Under the pieces are notes generated by a model that saw only the letters and a program-made list of their open reading frames with translations, was not told the DNA's origin and ran no database searches. A program made the translations under genes and the position numbers. From the NCBI RefSeq assembly GCF_015767245.1, contig NZ_JADOTV010000008.1:104580-168579 (forward strand): a DNA stretch of 64,000 nucleotides, given 5' to 3'. Origin of the DNA: Aureivirga sp. CE67 (lineage in GTDB: Bacteria > Bacteroidota > Bacteroidia > Flavobacteriales > Flavobacteriaceae). Shown here in pieces: positions 61,481 to 64,000 of this stretch (the first letter of the stretch is position 1; each line of letters begins with the position of its first letter).

Positions 61481-62491
61481 ATGAAAAAAATAATTTTATT
61501 AATTATAATATTGTGCAGTTTCATTAGCTGTGATATTTCAAAAAAAGAAAACTTTTCTCTTTCTGTTAACACTGACTTAATTCCAGAAAATGAATATGTC
61601 TATATTGAGTATTATCCAGAAAATAATTTCGACACAAAAATTGTTCTTGATTCAATAAGAATAAAAAATAATAAGCTAACGTTTGAAAAACCTTTTCCTT
61701 ACTTCCCTATTTCAACTGTTATCTATTCAAAAGGATATTCTGATTCAAAAAAGTATTATGAATCAAAAAGAATATGGATTGAAAATTCAAAAATGACTTT
61801 TACTGCTAAAGACATTGACTTTAAAAGTGGTATTGTAACAGGATCAGATACTCACCAAATTTATGAAAAATTAAAAAGAGAAGACTATAAATCTGAAGAA
61901 GAATTAATTATAGAAAACCCTACTAATATTATAAGTGCATATTATCTGAACGAATATAAATATAGCTACGGAAAAGCAAAAACTTTAAAGTTATACAATC
62001 AGCTATCAGATAATGTAAAAAAATCAAAAGATGGGATTTTAATAGATAAGTATATTCAAATAAATAAATCCCCAATAGTTGGAGATAAATATATTGACTT
62101 TGAAATTCAAAATCAGTTAGGACAAAAAGTCAAATTTTCATCTATAAAAAATAAAATGATACTTTTGGAATTTTGGGCTTCATGGTGTGGAGGTTGCAGA
62201 AAATCAAATGAAAAACTAACTCAAGTGCATGCTAAATATAAATCAAAAGGGTTTGAGATTTGTGCAATATCTCTAGATTCTGATAAAAATAAATGGATTA
62301 AAGCTATTGAAATAGATAGTATTAAGAATTGGGTTAACTTATCTGATTTGAAAAGAAATAATAGTGAAATTAAAATGCTTTATGGAGTAATTGGAGTACC
62401 AGACAATTTTTTAATAGACCAAAATGGAGAAATTATAGCTCGAGATATATCTTCAGAAGAATTAGATAAACTTTTAAAAAATAAATTATAA
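61481..62491 (+). CDS. Cassette 19: TlpA-like thioredoxin-fold lipoprotein
   Basis: This 336-residue protein has a lipoprotein signal (ILLIIILCSFISCDISK, Cys about 17). An N-terminal DUF4369-like beta domain (about 25-125) is followed by a thioredoxin domain (about 205-336) with active site LLEFWASWCGGCRKSNEKL. The cis-Pro region is YGVIGVPDNFLIDQNGEIIA. Such proteins reduce disulphides in the periplasm, often for cytochrome or surface protein maturation. DUF4369-thioredoxin proteins are typical of Bacteroidota. It is unusual as cassette cargo for its size and clear function. Confidence 0.88.
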   Translation: MKKIILLIIILCSFISCDISKKENFSLSVNTDLIPENEYVYIEYYPENNFDTKIVLDSIRIKNNKLTFEKPFPYFPISTVIYSKGYSDSKKYYESKRIWIENSKMTFTAKDIDFKSGIVTGSDTHQIYEKLKREDYKSEEELIIENPTNIISAYYLNEYKYSYGKAKTLKLYNQLSDNVKKSKDGILIDKYIQINKSPIVGDKYIDFEIQNQLGQKVKFSSIKNKMILLEFWASWCGGCRKSNEKLTQVHAKYKSKGFEICAISLDSDKNKWIKAIEIDSIKNWVNLSDLKRNNSEIKMLYGVIGVPDNFLIDQNGEIIARDISSEELDKLLKNKL

Positions 62492-62492
62492 A

Positions 62493-62561
62493 ATCACAAA
62501 CACCAAGTAAAGCACATGCTCTTCATTCACCTTACTCCTATCTTTTAATCGAAAGTTAAGA
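62493..62561 (+). other. attC-like site 19 (type 4, decayed right end)
   Basis: ACAAACACCAAGTAAAGCACATGCTC and TTCACCTTACTCCTAT pair as AGTAAAG with CTTACT; the expected ACGTT is replaced by CTTTTAATCGAAAGTTAAG. Confidence 0.65.
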
Positions 62562-62595
62562 GTTATAAAATCTAAATTTGTAAAAATTTTGTTCA

Positions 62596-63042
62596 ATGAT
62601 AAAATATTTTAAAAAAAGCTGGTTATTTATATTTAGTTTAATGTTTTTAACTTCTTGTAATAATAGTGTAGATTTAAATAAGTTACCTTATAAAAATAGG
62701 AGTTTCGAAAAATTACCTGAGAAAGTTAAAAACGCTATAATTGAATATCATTTTGGGAAAAATGAAAAAGACAATATTACATATAACCTAAACAATCCTA
62801 AAGAGAAATTATACTATCGAAACTCATCAGTTGTAGGAATAAAAAAAGGCAAACAGAAAATTAGGATTAACAATAAATCATATTTTTTAAGTTGGGATGG
62901 GAATCAAAGTAAATTACCATTTATTTTATATAAAGATTCGCTTTATTTTCAATTTCAAAAAAATTTTCCAATGATAAGTAATGTTGAAGATTTAGAAGGA
63001 GTGAATTTTAAAACAATAAAGATAAATACATCTGTTAAATAA
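62596..63042 (+). CDS. Cassette 20: lipoprotein of unknown function
   Basis: This 148-residue protein has a lipoprotein signal (SWLFIFSLMFLTSCNNS, Cys about 21). The mature part is Lys/Asn-rich; FFLSWDGNQSKLPFILYKDSLYFQF-like strands suggest one small beta domain. It ends directly at the left edge of site 20. Confidence 0.7.
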   Translation: MIKYFKKSWLFIFSLMFLTSCNNSVDLNKLPYKNRSFEKLPEKVKNAIIEYHFGKNEKDNITYNLNNPKEKLYYRNSSVVGIKKGKQKIRINNKSYFLSWDGNQSKLPFILYKDSLYFQFQKNFPMISNVEDLEGVNFKTIKINTSVK

Positions 63043-63180
63043 GAACTGAATTAAAAATCAACAGAAGTAATCTAATATTTAGCCATCTGCTGCTATGAAA
63101 ATTCAATATTTACAGAAACTTCATAGTTAGAGATATAATAGAAATAACAGGGAATTCTTGTTATAGTAATGTTGTAGCAC
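63041..63180 (+). other. attC-like site 20 (type 1, degenerate promoter)
   Basis: AAGAACTGAATTAAAA, then TAATATTTAGCCAT (a damaged -7 box), CTGCTGCTATGAAAATTC paired with GAAACTTCATAG, AACAGGGAATTCTTGTTA and R' GTTGTAGCAC. Confidence 0.72.
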
Positions 63181-63182
63181 AT

Positions 63183-63626
63183 ATGAAAAAACTGATCCTA
63201 ATATTATTAACAATTGGACTGATTTCCTCTTGTAAACCAAGAATTAAAAACAATTCAGAAACTTTGGACAAGGTTTTTGCTATGTCTGACTTTGATATTG
63301 AAATCTAGAATTGGGGATGTTTTGGCGAAAGTAAAGAGCATTTTACGGTTGAATTAAAAAATGACGGATACTTATTAGAGTCTAAAAGAACAGGAAAAAG
63401 TCATTTAGTTGCAAAAATTAAAATAGACTCTTTGAAAAGCTACTTAAAAACGAAAATTGGAAAAGATGATTACGGAGGTTGTACTTCGAGTGAATATATT
63501 AGAATTGGCTCTCTATTCAATTCTGTAGATTATGAACATAGTCATTGCAGTGGAATTGAGGCAACAATGATTAATGATTTACTAAACTATTACGAACTGA
63601 TTTCGGAAAATGAAACGGAGGAATAA
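63183..63626 (+). pseudogene. Cassette 21: lipoprotein gene with an in-frame TAG
   Basis: The ATG at 63183 opens a lipoprotein signal (KKLILILLTIGLISSCKPR). A TAG at 63306-63308 (codon 42) interrupts, and the same frame then continues for 105 codons (NWGCFGESKEHFTVELKND to ELISENETEE). The two parts fit one exported protein of 147 residues with Cys residues in GGCTSSEYIRIG and SHCSGIEA. Cassette ends still match 10 of 10 (GTTGTAGCAC), so the cassette is intact while its gene is broken, unless the TAG is read through. Confidence 0.75.
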
Positions 63627-63631
63627 AATAC

Positions 63632-63768
63632 GTGCTACAACAATGTATAAAAATAATAGTAGTTTAATCGCTAAAACCAAAGTAAGTGAATATAAAAAGG
63701 GTCTGTGTTTAAATGAAAAGTTAGTGACTAGAAATCCGCTACTATTCTTATACTAATCCGTTGTATGT
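63632..63768 (+). other. attC-like site 21 (unique long type)
   Basis: R'' GTGCTACAAC, left arm AATGTATAAAAATAATAGTAG, right arm CTACTATTCTTATACTAAT, then CCGTTGTATG. The arms pair over ~18 bases with two mismatches and small bulges. It is the clearest long stem in the array. Confidence 0.82.
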
Positions 63769-63789
63769 AATTTAATTAAAAAAGAAAAA

Positions 63790-63894
63790 ATGAAAGTACT
63801 GGAAAAAATTAATATTTTTTTATTCACTCTAATTCTATTGAATAGTTTTAATTCTTTTTCACAAGATGAATCCATTTACACGGCTTTTTCATAA
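63790..63894 (+). pseudogene. Cassette 22: truncated exported protein
   Basis: A frame of 34 codons starts MKVLEKINIFLFTLILLNSF, a complete signal peptide with cleavage near FNSFSQ, and then stops after DESIYTAFS. This looks like the first part of an exported protein cut off at the right end of the array, where unrelated leftward coding sequence begins. Confidence 0.6.
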
Positions 63895-64000
63895 AAATAA
63901 ATTTGATTTAAAAATCTTATTCAACTCATCTTTATTATAAGCTAACTTTGTTCTTATTTGCTTAAAATTCAATTTTTCTTTTGATCTTTGTAGTAAATTA
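63889..64000 (-). CDS. Partial leftward gene at the right edge (C-terminus)
   Basis: On the minus strand an open frame enters from the right edge and gives 36 residues, NLLQRSKEKLNFKQIRTKLA to DELNKIFKSNLFL, stopping at 63889-63891. Composition is normal for a protein end. It overlaps the truncated cassette gene by 6 bases, marking the end of the cassette array. Family unknown. Confidence 0.5.
   Translation of the reverse strand, partial: NLLQRSKEKLNFKQIRTKLAYNKDELNKIFKSNLFL

Larger units (their letters stand above)
43902..63894 (+). mobile_element. Integron-like gene-cassette array without integrase (CALIN-like)
   Basis: About 22 rightward units, each one to four genes, are separated by attC-like imperfect palindromes. 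The diagnostic is that the bases at a unit's left end (R' position) are the reverse complement of bases just after its last gene (R''). Perfect cases: 43902-43910 with 44495-44503 (GTTACCCAC), 44684-44692 with 47924-47932 (GTTGGCAGC), 52574-52583 with 53234-53243 (GTTGGACACA) and 63171-63180 with 63632-63641 (GTTGTAGCAC). Units at 51026 and 58198 match at 8 of 9; those at 48915, 50159, 56182 and 56865 match partly. The remaining units do not show it clearly. No tyrosine recombinase is seen in the window. Confidence 0.8.

Noticed and set aside
43775..63180. Type 1 repeats as an insertion sequence or MITE family.
   Set aside because: Copies always sit at gene junctions in one orientation, end at unit-specific complementary boxes and show no terminal inverted repeats or target duplications; a cassette-site reading explains more.
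1..64000. tRNA, rRNA or known riboswitch genes.
   Set aside because: No cloverleaf-like or rRNA-like stretch or recognisable riboswitch consensus was seen in the intergenic regions by eye.

Overview
The window is AT-rich DNA from a member of the Bacteroidota, most likely the family Flavobacteriaceae. The evidence is promoters of the TAnnTTTG type, a giant secreted protein ending in a type IX secretion sorting domain, many short Bacteroidota-style lipoproteins, and housekeeping genes of that type (lpxD end, valS, truA). No rRNA or tRNA gene was seen.

Positions 1-43,000 are ordinary chromosome with some accessory islands. In order: the end of lpxD; three tandem secreted SH3 proteins; a DUF1573 protein; valS; a membrane protein; a SAM methyltransferase; a secreted ankyrin protein; a two-gene AAA15 ATPase/Toprim module that looks like anti-phage defence (10.5-12.4 kb); a heavy-metal RND efflux operon with two His-rich proteins (12.4-19.3 kb); an HxlR regulator with a probable 2OG-Fe(II) oxygenase; a REP-associated Y1 transposase; a WYL regulator with a DUF4345 membrane protein; a 2,308-residue HYR-repeat/T9SS protein; truA; a run of leftward genes of unknown function; a leftward csaA-like/polynucleotide kinase/Thg1-like operon; and a LytTR response regulator. 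A dispersed ~120-base repeat occurs four times, and small REP-like palindromes lie between genes.

Positions 43.9-63.9 kb are very different. About 22 small units, all read rightward, carry mainly unknown secreted proteins and lipoproteins. They are separated by imperfect palindromes that behave like integron attC sites. In six units the bases at the unit's left end are the exact or near-exact reverse complement (8/9 to 10/10) of the bases just after the unit's last gene, and four more match partly. That is the fingerprint of gene cassettes. The palindromes fall into at least five sequence types, with paired changes in their stems. No integrase gene is visible, so this looks like an integrase-less attC cluster (CALIN) of about 20 kb.

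Two things make the array unusual. First, the commonest site type is long (up to ~280 bases). Three copies contain an intrinsic terminator, and five contain a well-formed Bacteroidota promoter (TTTG, 20 bases, TATATTTG) facing the next cassette, followed by two hairpins. The recombination site thus seems to double as a terminator-promoter-leader unit. Second, one cassette of 3.2 kb carries a complete translationally coupled four-gene operon that looks like an ABC-three-component (ABC-3C) conflict system. Other cassettes carry CPCC, YwqK/MORN, DUF695, YcxB-like, F5/8C-like and TlpA-like proteins, and several decayed genes. The array starts just right of a 63-base minisatellite and ends in a truncated cassette that abuts an unrelated leftward gene.
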